The notes beneath the pieces are model-generated. The model was not told the DNA's origin. It was given only the letters and a program-made list of their open reading frames with translations, and did not search any database. A stretch of 64,000 bases of DNA from Tagaea sp. CACIAM 22H2 (GTDB lineage Bacteria; Pseudomonadota; Alphaproteobacteria; CACIAM-22H2), in the NCBI GenBank assembly GCA_014444615.1, contig PVXE01000007.1, positions 1 through 64,000 on the forward strand, in the 5' to 3' direction. Positions 8,999 through 17,622 of the stretch are shown piece after piece. Every line of letters begins with the position of its first letter. Within the stretch, counting starts at the first letter, position 1. Made by a program: the position numbers and the translations under genes.

Positions 8999-9403
8999 AT
9001 GACCGAAGCCGCCGCATCGACGACCACGACGCCCGCACCCGCCCCGGCCAAGCGCGCGCCGCGCGCGCGTCCGCCCGCCATCACGGTGACGGAAGCGGCG
9101 ATCGGGCGCGTGAAGGCGCTGCTCGCCCAGCGCGGCAAGCCGTCGGCGGGGGTGCGCGTGGGCGTGCGCACGCGCGGCTGCTCGGGCCTCAGCTACACGC
9201 TTGAATACGCCGATGCGAAGGGCCCGGGCGACGAAGTGGTCGAACCGGAAGCCGGCATCTCGATCTTCATCGATCCGAAAGCGTCGATGTTCGTCTTCGG
9301 CACCGAGATGGATTTCGTCGAGGAGAAGCTGCAATCGGGCTTCGTCTTCCGCAATCCGAACGAAAAGGGCCGCTGTGGCTGCGGGGATAGTTTCCACGTC
9401 TGA
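8999..9403 (+). CDS. iscA: A-type Fe-S carrier IscA
   Basis: HesB/IscA-family carrier that accepts clusters from IscU and delivers them to targets. The 134 residues contain the three conserved cysteines: C61 (RGCSGLSY), C126 and C128 (CGCGDSFHV). The core spans 28-134. It is preceded by a 27-residue low-complexity Ala/Thr/Pro extension with basic residues, absent in E. coli IscA, so the exact N-terminus could be shorter. ATG 8999 lies 13 bases after iscU, with GGAG upstream. Confidence 0.93.
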   Translation: MTEAAASTTTTPAPAPAKRAPRARPPAITVTEAAIGRVKALLAQRGKPSAGVRVGVRTRGCSGLSYTLEYADAKGPGDEVVEPEAGISIFIDPKASMFVFGTEMDFVEEKLQSGFVFRNPNEKGRCGCGDSFHV

Positions 9404-9426
9404 TCGGGCGCTGGTTCTAATGCTCG

Positions 9427-10074
9427 ATGACGAACGCGCCCCAGACCTCCGCTGCGACGAATAACGGTCCCGCTCTCGCCGTGTGCTGGTCCTGCAAAGG
9501 GCCGGTCGCATGGGGCGGGCTGTTTTGCGACACCTGCAAGGCGGTGCAGCCGCCGGTCCCGCTCGACCATTTCGCGCGATTGGGTCTCAAGCGCGATTTC
9601 GACATCAAAGTGCCGGTCCTCGACCAGCTCTATTTCGGCTTCCAGCGCCAGCTGCACCCGGACCGCTTTGCGGCGGCCGCACCCAAGGCCAAGCAGATCT
9701 CGCAAAGCCAAGCCGTCGCCTTCAACGAAGCCTACGAGACCTTGAAGGACCCGCTGACGCGGGCGGCCTATCTGCTCGATCTTCTGGGCGAAAAGGTCGA
9801 GGGCGAGGGTGCGCATACCATCGCCGACGAAGAGTTGTTGATGGACCAGTTGGAGCGCCGCGAAGCCTTGATGGAGGCCGAAAATCCGGCCGAAGTGGAG
9901 GCCATCGCGCGCCAAGCCAAACTCGATGCCGAGGCCGCCCTTTCGGCCCTTGCGTCGAACTTCGCTTCGGGCGACAAGATCGCCGCCAAACGCGGTTATC
10001 TGCGCCTCAAATACTTGGTTAAGTTGGGCGAAGAGGCCCGCGCGCGGCGCGCACGCCTGACCCTGGCGCGCTGA
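9427..10074 (+). CDS. hscB: Fe-S co-chaperone HscB with N-terminal tetracysteine motif
   Basis: J-domain protein that brings IscU to HscA and stimulates its ATPase. The J domain (about 46-120) has HPD at 77-79, and the C-terminal three-helix IscU-binding domain spans about 130-210. Before the J domain is a CWSC (C20, C23) and CDTC (C34, C37) pair, a probable zinc site like the one in animal HSC20 and absent from E. coli HscB. The length of 215 exceeds E. coli (171) because of this extension. A strong hairpin follows in the gap before hscA. Confidence 0.93.
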   Translation: MTNAPQTSAATNNGPALAVCWSCKGPVAWGGLFCDTCKAVQPPVPLDHFARLGLKRDFDIKVPVLDQLYFGFQRQLHPDRFAAAAPKAKQISQSQAVAFNEAYETLKDPLTRAAYLLDLLGEKVEGEGAHTIADEELLMDQLERREALMEAENPAEVEAIARQAKLDAEAALSALASNFASGDKIAAKRGYLRLKYLVKLGEEARARRARLTLAR

Positions 10075-10082
10075 TTGCTAAC

Positions 10083-10109
10083 GGCTTCGGCGGCTCGTTC
10101 GCCGAAGCC
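10083..10109 (+). promoter_or_regulatory. Perfect 10-bp hairpin between hscB and hscA
   Basis: GGCTTCGGCG (10083-10092) and CGCCGAAGCC (10100-10109) form a perfect 10-bp stem around a 7-base loop. It begins nine bases after the hscB stop, within an 82-base gap. There is no T-run, so it is not a classical intrinsic terminator. GCTAAC occurs on both sides. It may stabilise the upstream mRNA or tune hscA levels. Confidence 0.5.
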
Positions 10110-10156
10110 CTCGCTAACACGTTTGATCTCTTTCACGGCGAACGGCCGCGCTCGAC

Positions 10157-12019
10157 ATGTTGCTGCAGATTCACGAACCGGGCGAGACGCCGCTGCCCCA
10201 CGAGACCGAGAAGGGTCTCGCGGTCGGCATCGATCTCGGCACGACCAACTCGGTGGTCGCGTTCGCGCGCGACCAGAAGGCCGAGATCGTGCGCGACGCC
10301 CGTGGCGTGGGGCTCGTCCCGTCGGTCGTCGCCTATTTCGACGAAGGCGATCCGCTGGTCGGCGAACTCGCGCGCCGCGAATTGCTCGACAATCCGGAAG
10401 TCGTAGTTTCCTCCATCAAGCGTCTCATGGGGCGCGGGCCCGACGAACTCGCCAAGCTCGGCGACGCGTTGCCCTACGAATTGGGCCCGCCGGCCGACGG
10501 CGGCATGGCGCGGCTCAAGATCGGCGCGCGTTTGCTCACGCCGGTCGAAATCAGCGCCGATATTCTGCGCGCGGTGAAGCAACGCGCGGAGATCGCGCTG
10601 GGCCGCGCCGTCGATCGCGCGGTCGTGACCGTGCCCGCCTATTTCGACGATGCCGCGCGCACCGCGACGCGCGATGCCGCCCGACTCGCCGGTCTCGAAG
10701 TGTTGCGCCTCGTCGCCGAGCCGACGGCGGCGGCTCTCGCTTACGGTCTCGATAGCCAGGCCGAAGGTCTTTACGCGGTCTACGACCTCGGCGGCGGCAC
10801 GTTCGATTTCTCGCTGCTGCGCTTGGAGCGCGGCGTGTTCCAAGTTCTCGCGACCGGCGGCGACGCCGCATTGGGCGGCGACGATTTCGACAACGCGATC
10901 GCGCAACGCTTCATGGCCGAACGCGGCGATAAGCTCGACCGCGATCATGTGAAGCAAGCGCTGGTCACCGCGCGCCTCGCCAAGGAATGCCTGACCGATC
11001 GCGACGATTGGGACGGCTTCCTCGATCTGGGCGAGGCGGAGAGCGCGCATAAGCTGACGCGCGCTGAATTCGAAAAGCTGATCGCCCCCTTGGTCGAACG
11101 CACGATCCAAATCGCCGCCGCAACGCTGGAGGATGCCGGCGTGGCGCCGGACCAGCTGGGCGGCGTCGTGCTGGTCGGCGGATCGACGCGTGTACCCTTG
11201 GTGCGCAAGCGCGTGGCCGAATTCTTCGGCAAGCCGCCGCTCACCGATATCGATCCCGACGAAGTCGTCGCGGTGGGGGCGGCGTTGCAGGCCGAAGCTT
11301 TGACCGCCGGCTCGGACACGCTGCTGCTCGACGTGCTGCCGCTGTCGCTGGGCCTCGAAACGATGGGCGGCATCGTCGAGAAAGTGGTCGAGCGCAATAC
11401 GCCGATCCCGGTCAGCCGCGCCCAGGAATTCACGACCTATCAGGACGGCCAGAACGCCATGGCGCTGCATGTCGTGCAGGGCGAACGCGAGATGGTCGAT
11501 CAGTGCCGGTCTTTGGCGCGGTTCGAACTCGACGGGATTCCGCCGATGGTCGCGGGTGCCGCGCGCATCCGCGTGACGTTCGCGGTCGACGCCGACGGCT
11601 TGCTGACCGTTTCGGCCAAGGAAGCGACGACCGGCGTTGAATCGCGCATCGAGGTGAAGCCGTCCTATGGCCTGACCGAAGACGAAATGGCCGCGATGCT
11701 GCGCGCGTCGATCGACAACGCGCAGGACGATATGGAGCGCCGGTTGTTGACCGAAGCGCGCGTGGAAGCGCGCCGCGCCATCAACGCGGTGCAGTCGGCG
11801 CTGGGCGTCGATTCCGATCTGCTGTCGGCCGACGAGCGCAAGCGCATCGACGAAACGATCGACATGGTCGAGCGCGCGATGTCGGCGACCGATCGCGCGG
11901 CGATTCAAGGCGCCGCCGAAGAACTCGAACACCGCACCAAGATCTTCGCCGAGCGGCGGATGGATCGCGGAATCCGCAAAGCGCTCGCGGGCCGCGCCGT
12001 CGCCGATATCGGCGGATAG
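10157..12019 (+). CDS. hscA: Fe-S chaperone HscA (Hsp70 family)
   Basis: Specialised Hsp70 ATPase that binds the IscU LPPVK motif and promotes cluster release. The 620 residues match HscA. The nucleotide-binding domain (about 20-390) has [33 protein letters not shown] and [10 protein letters not shown]. The substrate-binding domain (about 395-520) and helical lid follow. The acidic DnaK-type C-terminal tail is missing, as expected for HscA. The start at 10157 ([10 protein letters not shown]) is the usual one. Downstream of hscB, upstream of fdx. Confidence 0.96.
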   Translation: MLLQIHEPGETPLPHETEKGLAVGIDLGTTNSVVAFARDQKAEIVRDARGVGLVPSVVAYFDEGDPLVGELARRELLDNPEVVVSSIKRLMGRGPDELAKLGDALPYELGPPADGGMARLKIGARLLTPVEISADILRAVKQRAEIALGRAVDRAVVTVPAYFDDAARTATRDAARLAGLEVLRLVAEPTAAALAYGLDSQAEGLYAVYDLGGGTFDFSLLRLERGVFQVLATGGDAALGGDDFDNAIAQRFMAERGDKLDRDHVKQALVTARLAKECLTDRDDWDGFLDLGEAESAHKLTRAEFEKLIAPLVERTIQIAAATLEDAGVAPDQLGGVVLVGGSTRVPLVRKRVAEFFGKPPLTDIDPDEVVAVGAALQAEALTAGSDTLLLDVLPLSLGLETMGGIVEKVVERNTPIPVSRAQEFTTYQDGQNAMALHVVQGEREMVDQCRSLARFELDGIPPMVAGAARIRVTFAVDADGLLTVSAKEATTGVESRIEVKPSYGLTEDEMAAMLRASIDNAQDDMERRLLTEARVEARRAINAVQSALGVDSDLLSADERKRIDETIDMVERAMSATDRAAIQGAAEELEHRTKIFAERRMDRGIRKALAGRAVADIGG

Positions 12020-12045
12020 GAACTTCAGGAAAAGAAGAGAAGACC

Positions 12046-12384
12046 ATGCCCAAGATGTTTTTCGTCTATCCCGACGGCACGAAGAAGGAAGTGGAGGCCC
12101 CGGTCGGCCTCTCGGTGCTCGAAATCGCGCACCGCAACGACGTGCCGCTCGAAGGCGCTTGCGAAGGTTCGCTCGCCTGCTCGACCTGCCACATCGTCGT
12201 CGACAAGGACGATTACGAGCGCTTGCCCGAAGCGTCGGAGGACGAGGAGGACATGCTCGATCTCGCCTTCGGCCTGACGCATACCTCGCGCCTGGGCTGC
12301 CAGATCACGATGACCGAGGAGCTCGACGGCCTGACGGTCGCCCTGCCCACGGCCACGCGCAACATGATGGTCGACAAGGCCTGA
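12046..12384 (+). CDS. fdx: [2Fe-2S] ferredoxin of the ISC system
   Basis: Adrenodoxin-type ferredoxin that supplies electrons for cluster building on IscU. The 112 residues include the ligands C39, C45 and C48 ([10 protein letters not shown]) and C85 (RLGCQITM). An acidic interaction helix, [10 protein letters not shown], is as in mitochondrial and bacterial ISC ferredoxins. An AGGAAAAG-like site precedes ATG 12046. It lies between hscA and iscX. Confidence 0.96.
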   Translation: MPKMFFVYPDGTKKEVEAPVGLSVLEIAHRNDVPLEGACEGSLACSTCHIVVDKDDYERLPEASEDEEDMLDLAFGLTHTSRLGCQITMTEELDGLTVALPTATRNMMVDKA

Positions 12385-12389
12385 ATGCG

Positions 12390-12593
12390 ATGAAGAAGCT
12401 GCGCTGGACCGATGTGAACGACATCGCCATCGAGTTGGAGGAGGCGCATCCCGACGTCGACGTCGAGAATCTGCGCTTCACCGATTTGTGGAAATGGGTC
12501 CAGGCGCTGCCCGGCTTCGCGGACGATCCGAACAAATCGAACGAGAAGATCCTGGAAGCGATCCAGATGGCGTGGCTGGAGGAGCGGCGATGA
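12390..12593 (+). CDS. iscX: IscX (YfhJ) Fe-S assembly accessory protein
   Basis: Small acidic protein that binds IscS and iron and modulates desulfurase activity. The 67 residues start MKKLRWTDVNDIAIELEE and contain the conserved DLWKWVQALPGF and AIQMAWLEER segments. The ATG at 12390 lies five bases after the fdx stop. Its stop overlaps the tenA start as ATGA at 12590-12593, indicating translational coupling. Confidence 0.95.
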   Translation: MKKLRWTDVNDIAIELEEAHPDVDVENLRFTDLWKWVQALPGFADDPNKSNEKILEAIQMAWLEERR

Positions 12594-13279
12594 GCGTCGT
12601 GCTGTGGCAGAAGGACGGTCTGTTCGAACGCCTGCGCGACGCTTGCCGCGATTCCTGGGACGCCTACACCACGCATCCGTTCACGCGGGGGCTTGGCGAC
12701 GGCACGCTGCCGGTCGAAAGCTTCCGCCACTACCTTATTCAAGACTATCTGTTTCTGGTGCAGTTCGCGCGCGCCTGGGCGCTGGCGGTCTATAAGGCCG
12801 ACAATCTCGCCGACATGACTTTCGTCAATAACAGCGTGAAGGCCATTCTCGACGGCGAGATGGCGATGCATGTGAAGTATTGCGAAAGCTGGGGCATCTC
12901 GAAGGAAGAGATCGAGACCTACGAGGAAGCCGAGGCGACCATCGCCTATACGCGCTTCGTGCTCGAAGCGGGCATGCAGGGCGATATTCTCGATCTCGTG
13001 ACGGCCTTGGTGCCTTGCACCGTGGGTTATGCCGAAATCGCGATGCGCCTGGAAGAAGCCGAATGGCGCCGCGAAGAGGGCAATCGTTACAACGATTGGA
13101 TCGCCGCCTATTCCAGCGACGATTACCGCCGCATCGCGCGCGGCAAGGCCGATTTCGTCGATCGCCTGTGGCATACGCGCGCCGGCGGCGGTCGCTTCGA
13201 ATCTTTGGCGACGATCTTCGATCGCGCCTGCCGCCTGGAAACGTCGTTCTGGCGGATGGGGCTGGAGCGCCTGCCGTGA
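12590..13279 (+). CDS. tenA: TenA-family thiaminase II / aminopyrimidine aminohydrolase
   Basis: All-helical TenA fold. Family members hydrolyse aminopyrimidine breakdown products of thiamine to recover HMP. The 229 residues carry the conserved nucleophile C143 in [12 protein letters not shown], an early Asp in [12 protein letters not shown], and a C-terminal Glu in [11 protein letters not shown]. Start ATG 12590 overlaps the iscX stop. The location in an isc operon is suggestive because IscS supplies the thiazole sulfur of thiamine, but I see no thi genes nearby. A non-thiaminase TenA role is possible. Confidence 0.88.
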   Translation: MSVVLWQKDGLFERLRDACRDSWDAYTTHPFTRGLGDGTLPVESFRHYLIQDYLFLVQFARAWALAVYKADNLADMTFVNNSVKAILDGEMAMHVKYCESWGISKEEIETYEEAEATIAYTRFVLEAGMQGDILDLVTALVPCTVGYAEIAMRLEEAEWRREEGNRYNDWIAAYSSDDYRRIARGKADFVDRLWHTRAGGGRFESLATIFDRACRLETSFWRMGLERLP

Positions 13280-13281
13280 CG

Positions 13282-14394
13282 ATGCCGGATGCCCTCGGTC
13301 TGCGGCCGGGTGCGCGCGTCGTCGTCGCGATGTCCGGCGGAGTCGATTCCTCCGTCGTCGCGGCGCTGATGAAGGAAGCGGGCTACGACGTCGTCGGCGT
13401 GACGCTGCAGCTTTACGATCATGGTGCGGCCGTCCAGAAGAAGGGTGCTTGCTGCGCGGGTCAGGATATCCACGACGCGCGCAACGTTGCCGACCGGATC
13501 GGCATTCCGCATTACGTGCTCGACTATGAAAGCCGGTTTCGCGACGCGGTGATCGACGAATTCGTCGATAGCTATACGCGCGGCGAAACGCCGATCCCGT
13601 GCATCCAGTGCAATCGCACGGTCAAGTTCCGCGATCTGCTGGCGGTTGCAAAGGATCTCAACGCCGACGCGTTGGCGACCGGGCATTACGCGCGCCGCGT
13701 GGCGGGGCCGGAAGGTGCGGAGCTTCATCGCGCCGAGGACGACACGCGCGACCAGAGCTATTTCCTGTTCGCGACGACGCGCGAGCAACTGGATTTTCTG
13801 CGCTTCCCCTTGGGCGGCATGCCCAAGACGCAAGTGCGCGCGGAGGCCGAACGCTTGGGCTTGCCGGTCGCGACGAAGCCCGACAGCCAGGACATCTGCT
13901 TCGTGCCCGACGGCAATTACGCCAAGCTCGTCGAGCGCTTGAAGCCCGGTGCTGCCGAGCCCGGCGACATCGTCGATCTGCACGGCAATGTGCTGGGCCG
14001 GCACGAAGGCACGATCCATTACACGATCGGCCAGCGGCGTGGTCTGGCGTTGTCGCAATCGCGCGGCCCCGATGCCGAGCCGCTTTACGTCGTGCGCGTC
14101 GATCCCGAATTGAAGCGCGTTGTCGTCGGCCCGCGCGAAGCGTTGGCCGAGCGGCGCGTGGCGCTGGCCGGCGTGAATTGGCTCGGGCCCCGCGCGACCG
14201 ATAGCGCGGACGTCGCCGTGAAAATCCGCTCCACCACTTCGCCCAAGCAAGCGCATCTGGAGCGTGGGGAAGGGGACAAGGCCGAGCTTGTTCTGGCCGA
14301 GCCCGAATACGGCGTGGCCGCCGGCCAGGCCGCCGTGTTCTACGATGGCAACCGCGTCCTTGGCGGCGGCTGGATTCAGCGCAAGCAGAAGTAA
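13282..14394 (+). CDS. mnmA: tRNA-specific 2-thiouridylase MnmA
   Basis: Adenylates and then thiolates U34 of tRNA-Lys, -Glu and -Gln, using sulfur relayed from IscS. The 370 residues show the PP-loop SGGVDSS (18-24), the cysteine pair C110 (IPCIQCN) and C206 ([13 protein letters not shown]), GHYAR near 135 and the C-terminal beta barrel. Two starts are possible: GTG 13276, nine bases from GGAG, or ATG 13282, which I use. The tenA stop overlaps the GTG. It is the last gene of the operon and links Fe-S, thiamine and tRNA sulfur traffic. Confidence 0.94.
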   Translation: MPDALGLRPGARVVVAMSGGVDSSVVAALMKEAGYDVVGVTLQLYDHGAAVQKKGACCAGQDIHDARNVADRIGIPHYVLDYESRFRDAVIDEFVDSYTRGETPIPCIQCNRTVKFRDLLAVAKDLNADALATGHYARRVAGPEGAELHRAEDDTRDQSYFLFATTREQLDFLRFPLGGMPKTQVRAEAERLGLPVATKPDSQDICFVPDGNYAKLVERLKPGAAEPGDIVDLHGNVLGRHEGTIHYTIGQRRGLALSQSRGPDAEPLYVVRVDPELKRVVVGPREALAERRVALAGVNWLGPRATDSADVAVKIRSTTSPKQAHLERGEGDKAELVLAEPEYGVAAGQAAVFYDGNRVLGGGWIQRKQK

Positions 14395-14451
14395 AAATTT
14401 AGAGCCGTATCAAAGCGATACGCCCGACAAAATCTAATTTGAGAATGCTAG

Positions 14452-14466
14452 TGCGAATCATTTGCA
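14452..14466 (+). promoter_or_regulatory. Fur-type iron box upstream of hemP
   Basis: TGCGAATCATTTGCA is a 7-1-7 palindrome with a single mismatched pair, matching Fur-type operators. A promoter with TTGCAT (14462-14467), 17-base spacer and TATTTC (14485-14490) would have its -35 inside the box, so Fur-iron would block it. The hemP ATG is at 14497. Irr or another Fur-family member cannot be excluded. Confidence 0.65.
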
Positions 14467-14496
14467 TTTAAGATTCGCGGATGCTATTTCACCACC

Positions 14497-14676
14497 ATGC
14501 GTCGCAGCAACTCGACTGCCCCCGTTGCCGCGCCCGCCGATACGCCGCCCGACGCCGAACTTACGGTCGACAGCCGCGAATTATTGGCGGGGCGGACCGA
14601 AGTGAAGATCGTCCATGCCGGATCGATCTATCGGCTGAAGGTGACGGGTGCGGGAAAGCTGCTGCTGACCAAGTGA
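14497..14676 (+). CDS. hemP: HemP/HmuP small haem-uptake protein
   Basis: Fifty-nine residues, short but clear. The C-terminal half SRELLAGRTEVKIVHAG, then IYRLKVTGAGKLLLTK, is the HemP family signature. In rhizobia and Burkholderia HmuP is needed to express the haem receptor gene and is thought to act as an activator. The N-terminal 20 residues are Pro/Ala-rich. The ATG at 14497 comes just after the Fur box, and the receptor gene follows 96 bases downstream, consistent with that role. Confidence 0.9.
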   Translation: MRRSNSTAPVAAPADTPPDAELTVDSRELLAGRTEVKIVHAGSIYRLKVTGAGKLLLTK

Positions 14677-14772
14677 CGTAAACCGCTTTCGACCCAGCCA
14701 GCCAGCCAAGCGGGGCGTTTCGCTCCGGACAAGCCAGCCAGCAACGGTCTCCCCGTTCAAGGAGTCCGCCTC

Positions 14773-16785
14773 ATGTTGGCACGCCGTCCGGCGCTCAGCT
14801 GCGCCATTCCCGCTTTGCTCGTCTTCACCGCCGCCGCGCACGCGCAGACCGCACCGGTCACGGCGCTCGACGCCGTCACCACCTCCGCCACGCGCACCGA
14901 GAAGGTCGCGGGCGACGTCGCCGGCTCCGTCTCCGTCGTCGATCGCGAGGAGATCGAGCGCCGCCAGCCGCAGAGCATCGACGATCTTGTCAAGGACATG
15001 CCCGGCGTCGAGACGAACGGCGTGCCGCGCAACACGGTCCGTCAGTTCACCGTGCGCGGCTTGTCGGACGAGCGCGTGGTGCTGCGCGTCGACGGCGTGC
15101 GCAACAACTTCAACGCCGGCCACCGCGGCCGCGTGTTCCTCGAGCCCGATCTGCTGAAGAGCATGGACGTCTCGCGCGGTCCCGGCGCGCTGCTCTACGG
15201 TTCGGGCGCGCTGGGCGGTGCGGTCAATTTGCGCACGGTCGACGCCGAAGACATCCTGAAGCCGGGGGCGACGGTCGGCGGCCGCGCGCGTGTGGGCTAT
15301 CAGACGAACAATTCCTCGCGTCTGGCGAGCCTGACGGGCGCCACGCGCGCGATGGGCGGCGAGATCGTCGGCAACGTCACGCGCCGCGGCAACGGCAACT
15401 ACACCGACGGCCGCGGCGTCGACATTCCCTATTCGGGCGACGAGGTGTGGAGCGGCCTGCTGAAGGGCGGCTACGACGTCGGCAACGGCCATAAGGTCGG
15501 CATTTCGACGCTGCTCTACGCCGACGACCACACGATTCCGCGCGACGCCAATCTCGGCAACGCGACGACGACCAGCACGATCGTCGACCGCGACACCAAG
15601 CAGCGCAGCTTCTCGGTGAATTGGGCCTATGCCGCGCCTTCGACGCCGCTGATCGATCTCAAAACCGTCGTCTATCGCAACGAAGTCGACATTTACGAGA
15701 AGCGCGTGCTGCCCGCGACGGCGGTCGAAAAGGACGACACCGATCTGCGCACGAACGGGTTCGACATCCAGAACACGTCGCGCTTCTCGCTGTTCGGCGC
15801 CGAGAAGAACGCGCTGACCATCGGCATCGACGGCTATCGCGACGAGCAGTCGAGCCGGCGCAACGGCGCGCGGCGCACGGAATATCCTAACGCCGATCAG
15901 ACCGTGATCGGCACGTTCCTGCAGAACGAAATCGAGATCGGCAAGGTCACGATCGTCCCGGGCGTGCGTTACGACCGGTTCGAGCAGTCGTCCTTCGGCA
16001 ACGCGACGCAGAAGAGCGACGAGCGCGTGTCGCCCAAGGCGTCGGTCGCCTATCAGGTCACGCCGTGGGCGGCACCCTATGTTTCCTATGCCGAGGCCTA
16101 TCGCGTGCCGTCGCTGACCGAGCGTTATGTCAGCGGCCAGCACTTCCCCGGCAACAATTTCGTGGCCAACCCGAATTTGAAGCCGGAAACGTCGTTCAAC
16201 AAGGAAGGCGGCGTGAACTTGCGCTTCTCCGACGTGTTCGCCAACCGCGACCGTCTGCGCGTGCGCGCCGCGTATTTCGTCAACGACCTGGAGGATTACA
16301 TCCAGCAGGTTGTGGGCAGCACGACGACGACCACGACCAACGTCGCCGAAGCGCGTATTCAGGGCTTCGAGGGCGAGGCGCGCTACGATTCGGGCCGCTG
16401 GTTCGGCACGGTCGGCACGTCGATCCTGCGCGGCGAGAACCGCGTGACGAAGTTGCCGCTCGCCGACACGCCCGCCGACAAGGTGACGCTGGGCCTTGGC
16501 CATCGCTGGATGGAATGGGGTTTGACGCTGGGCGGGCGTGTCACCGCCAGCGCGCGCCAAGATCGCACCTCCGGCTCGCAGCCGATGACCGGCGGCTACG
16601 CCGTGTGGGATTTCTACGCGAGCTGGACGCCCGAGGACACGTTCCTGCGCGACTTCACCATCGATGCGGGCGTCGATAACGCCTTCAATAAGGTGTATCG
16701 CCGCTCCAACTGGAACTCGGCCACGCCGGCCGCGTTCTATGAAACGGGGCGCAACGCCAAACTCGCGTTGACCTACAAGTTCTGA
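14773..16785 (+). CDS. hmuR: TonB-dependent haem/haemoglobin receptor
   Basis: Outer-membrane beta barrel that imports haem using TonB energy. The 670 residues have a signal peptide (1-25, AHAQ), a plug domain (about 35-150; SIDDLVKDMPGVE, VRGLSDERVVLRVDGVR, SRGPGALLYGSGALGGAV) and a 22-strand barrel. The AYRVPSLTERY and NPNLKPETS segments correspond to the FRAP/NPNL region of haem receptors, and the barrel ends in an aromatic residue (LTYKF). AAGGAG lies upstream of ATG 14773. The operon with hmuSTUV makes haem the likely substrate. Confidence 0.92.
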   Translation: MLARRPALSCAIPALLVFTAAAHAQTAPVTALDAVTTSATRTEKVAGDVAGSVSVVDREEIERRQPQSIDDLVKDMPGVETNGVPRNTVRQFTVRGLSDERVVLRVDGVRNNFNAGHRGRVFLEPDLLKSMDVSRGPGALLYGSGALGGAVNLRTVDAEDILKPGATVGGRARVGYQTNNSSRLASLTGATRAMGGEIVGNVTRRGNGNYTDGRGVDIPYSGDEVWSGLLKGGYDVGNGHKVGISTLLYADDHTIPRDANLGNATTTSTIVDRDTKQRSFSVNWAYAAPSTPLIDLKTVVYRNEVDIYEKRVLPATAVEKDDTDLRTNGFDIQNTSRFSLFGAEKNALTIGIDGYRDEQSSRRNGARRTEYPNADQTVIGTFLQNEIEIGKVTIVPGVRYDRFEQSSFGNATQKSDERVSPKASVAYQVTPWAAPYVSYAEAYRVPSLTERYVSGQHFPGNNFVANPNLKPETSFNKEGGVNLRFSDVFANRDRLRVRAAYFVNDLEDYIQQVVGSTTTTTTNVAEARIQGFEGEARYDSGRWFGTVGTSILRGENRVTKLPLADTPADKVTLGLGHRWMEWGLTLGGRVTASARQDRTSGSQPMTGGYAVWDFYASWTPEDTFLRDFTIDAGVDNAFNKVYRRSNWNSATPAAFYETGRNAKLALTYKF

Positions 16786-16789
16786 CGCG

Positions 16790-17608
16790 ATGGCGATGAC
16801 GGCGACATCGCGATCCGGATTGGACCCGCGCGCGGCACTTGGTTCGCTGCTCGCGCACGGGCTCCTGTTCGGCGCGGTCGCCGCCGCGGCCACGCTGGGG
16901 GGCGTGGCCGCACCGCCGTCGGAACGCGCGATCGAGTTGATCGAGATCGCGATCACCGCACCCATCGAAGCGCCCGTTGCGGCCCCCATCGAAGCGCCGG
17001 TTCTGATGCACGCGGCGGCACCCGAGCCTGTCGTCGAGCCGCTTGCCGCCGAACCGCCGCCGCCCATGCTTGAGCCGATCCTCGAGCAAGTCGCGGAACT
17101 GCCCGAACCGCCGCCGCCAATTGCCAAGCCGGCACCGGTGCCGCGCCCGAAACCGGTCGCGCGTAAACCCGTCGACGTGCCGCCCGCATCGGTGCAAGCG
17201 CCAGAGCCCGTTCAGGCTGCCGCCCCGGCGCCGGAACCGGCGCCGTTCGTCGCGGCGCCCGCGCCAAGCGCCGCGCAAGAATCCCCCCCGCAGTCCGCCG
17301 CCGTGGCGGCACCCGCGGCGCGCGAAATCATCGTGACGACCGATGCGCGGTTCCGCGCGCGGCCGGTCGCGCCCGAATACCCGCCGCGCGCGCGCCAGAT
17401 GGGCGTCGAAGGCACGACGGTGCTTCGGGCCCTCGTCGGCGAAGCCGGCGACACGCTCGAACTGATCGTCTGGCAAGGCTCCGGGATGCGCCTGCTCGAC
17501 GAAGCCGCCTTGGCCGCCGCGCGCCAATGGCGGTTCGAACCGGCTCGGCGCGGCGACCGGCTGCTGACCGCCTGGGTCGAAGTGCCGGTGCGTTTCATTT
17601 TGCGTTGA
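16790..17608 (+). CDS. tonB: TonB energy transducer
   Basis: Spans the periplasm to pass proton-motive force to the receptor. The 272 residues have an N-terminal membrane anchor (about 16-40), a long Pro/Ala/Glu-rich rigid linker (about 45-185) and a C-terminal TonB domain (about 190-272) with PEYPPRARQMGVEGTTVLR and AARQWRFEPA. The gene starts four bases after the receptor stop, so it is dedicated to haem uptake. ExbB and ExbD are not encoded in this window and must come from elsewhere. Confidence 0.92.
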   Translation: MAMTATSRSGLDPRAALGSLLAHGLLFGAVAAAATLGGVAAPPSERAIELIEIAITAPIEAPVAAPIEAPVLMHAAAPEPVVEPLAAEPPPPMLEPILEQVAELPEPPPPIAKPAPVPRPKPVARKPVDVPPASVQAPEPVQAAAPAPEPAPFVAAPAPSAAQESPPQSAAVAAPAAREIIVTTDARFRARPVAPEYPPRARQMGVEGTTVLRALVGEAGDTLELIVWQGSGMRLLDEAALAAARQWRFEPARRGDRLLTAWVEVPVRFILR

Positions 17609-17622
17609 CGAAGGGAGTCATC

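Noticed and set aside
10133..11932. Minus-strand frame opposite hscA
   Set aside because: Antisense shadow of a conserved Hsp70 gene.
14406..14422. Small hairpin CGTATC/GATACG after mnmA as a terminator
   Set aside because: The stem is only six pairs and has no T-run; kept only as a note.
14690..14760. Repeated AGCC units before the haem receptor gene
   Set aside because: Too short and irregular for a repeat element or CRISPR; no regular spacers.
14581..17127. 848-codon minus-strand frame opposite hemP, the haem receptor and tonB
   Set aside because: It mirrors the codon pattern of the receptor and has Gly/Ala/Arg-rich low-complexity translation.
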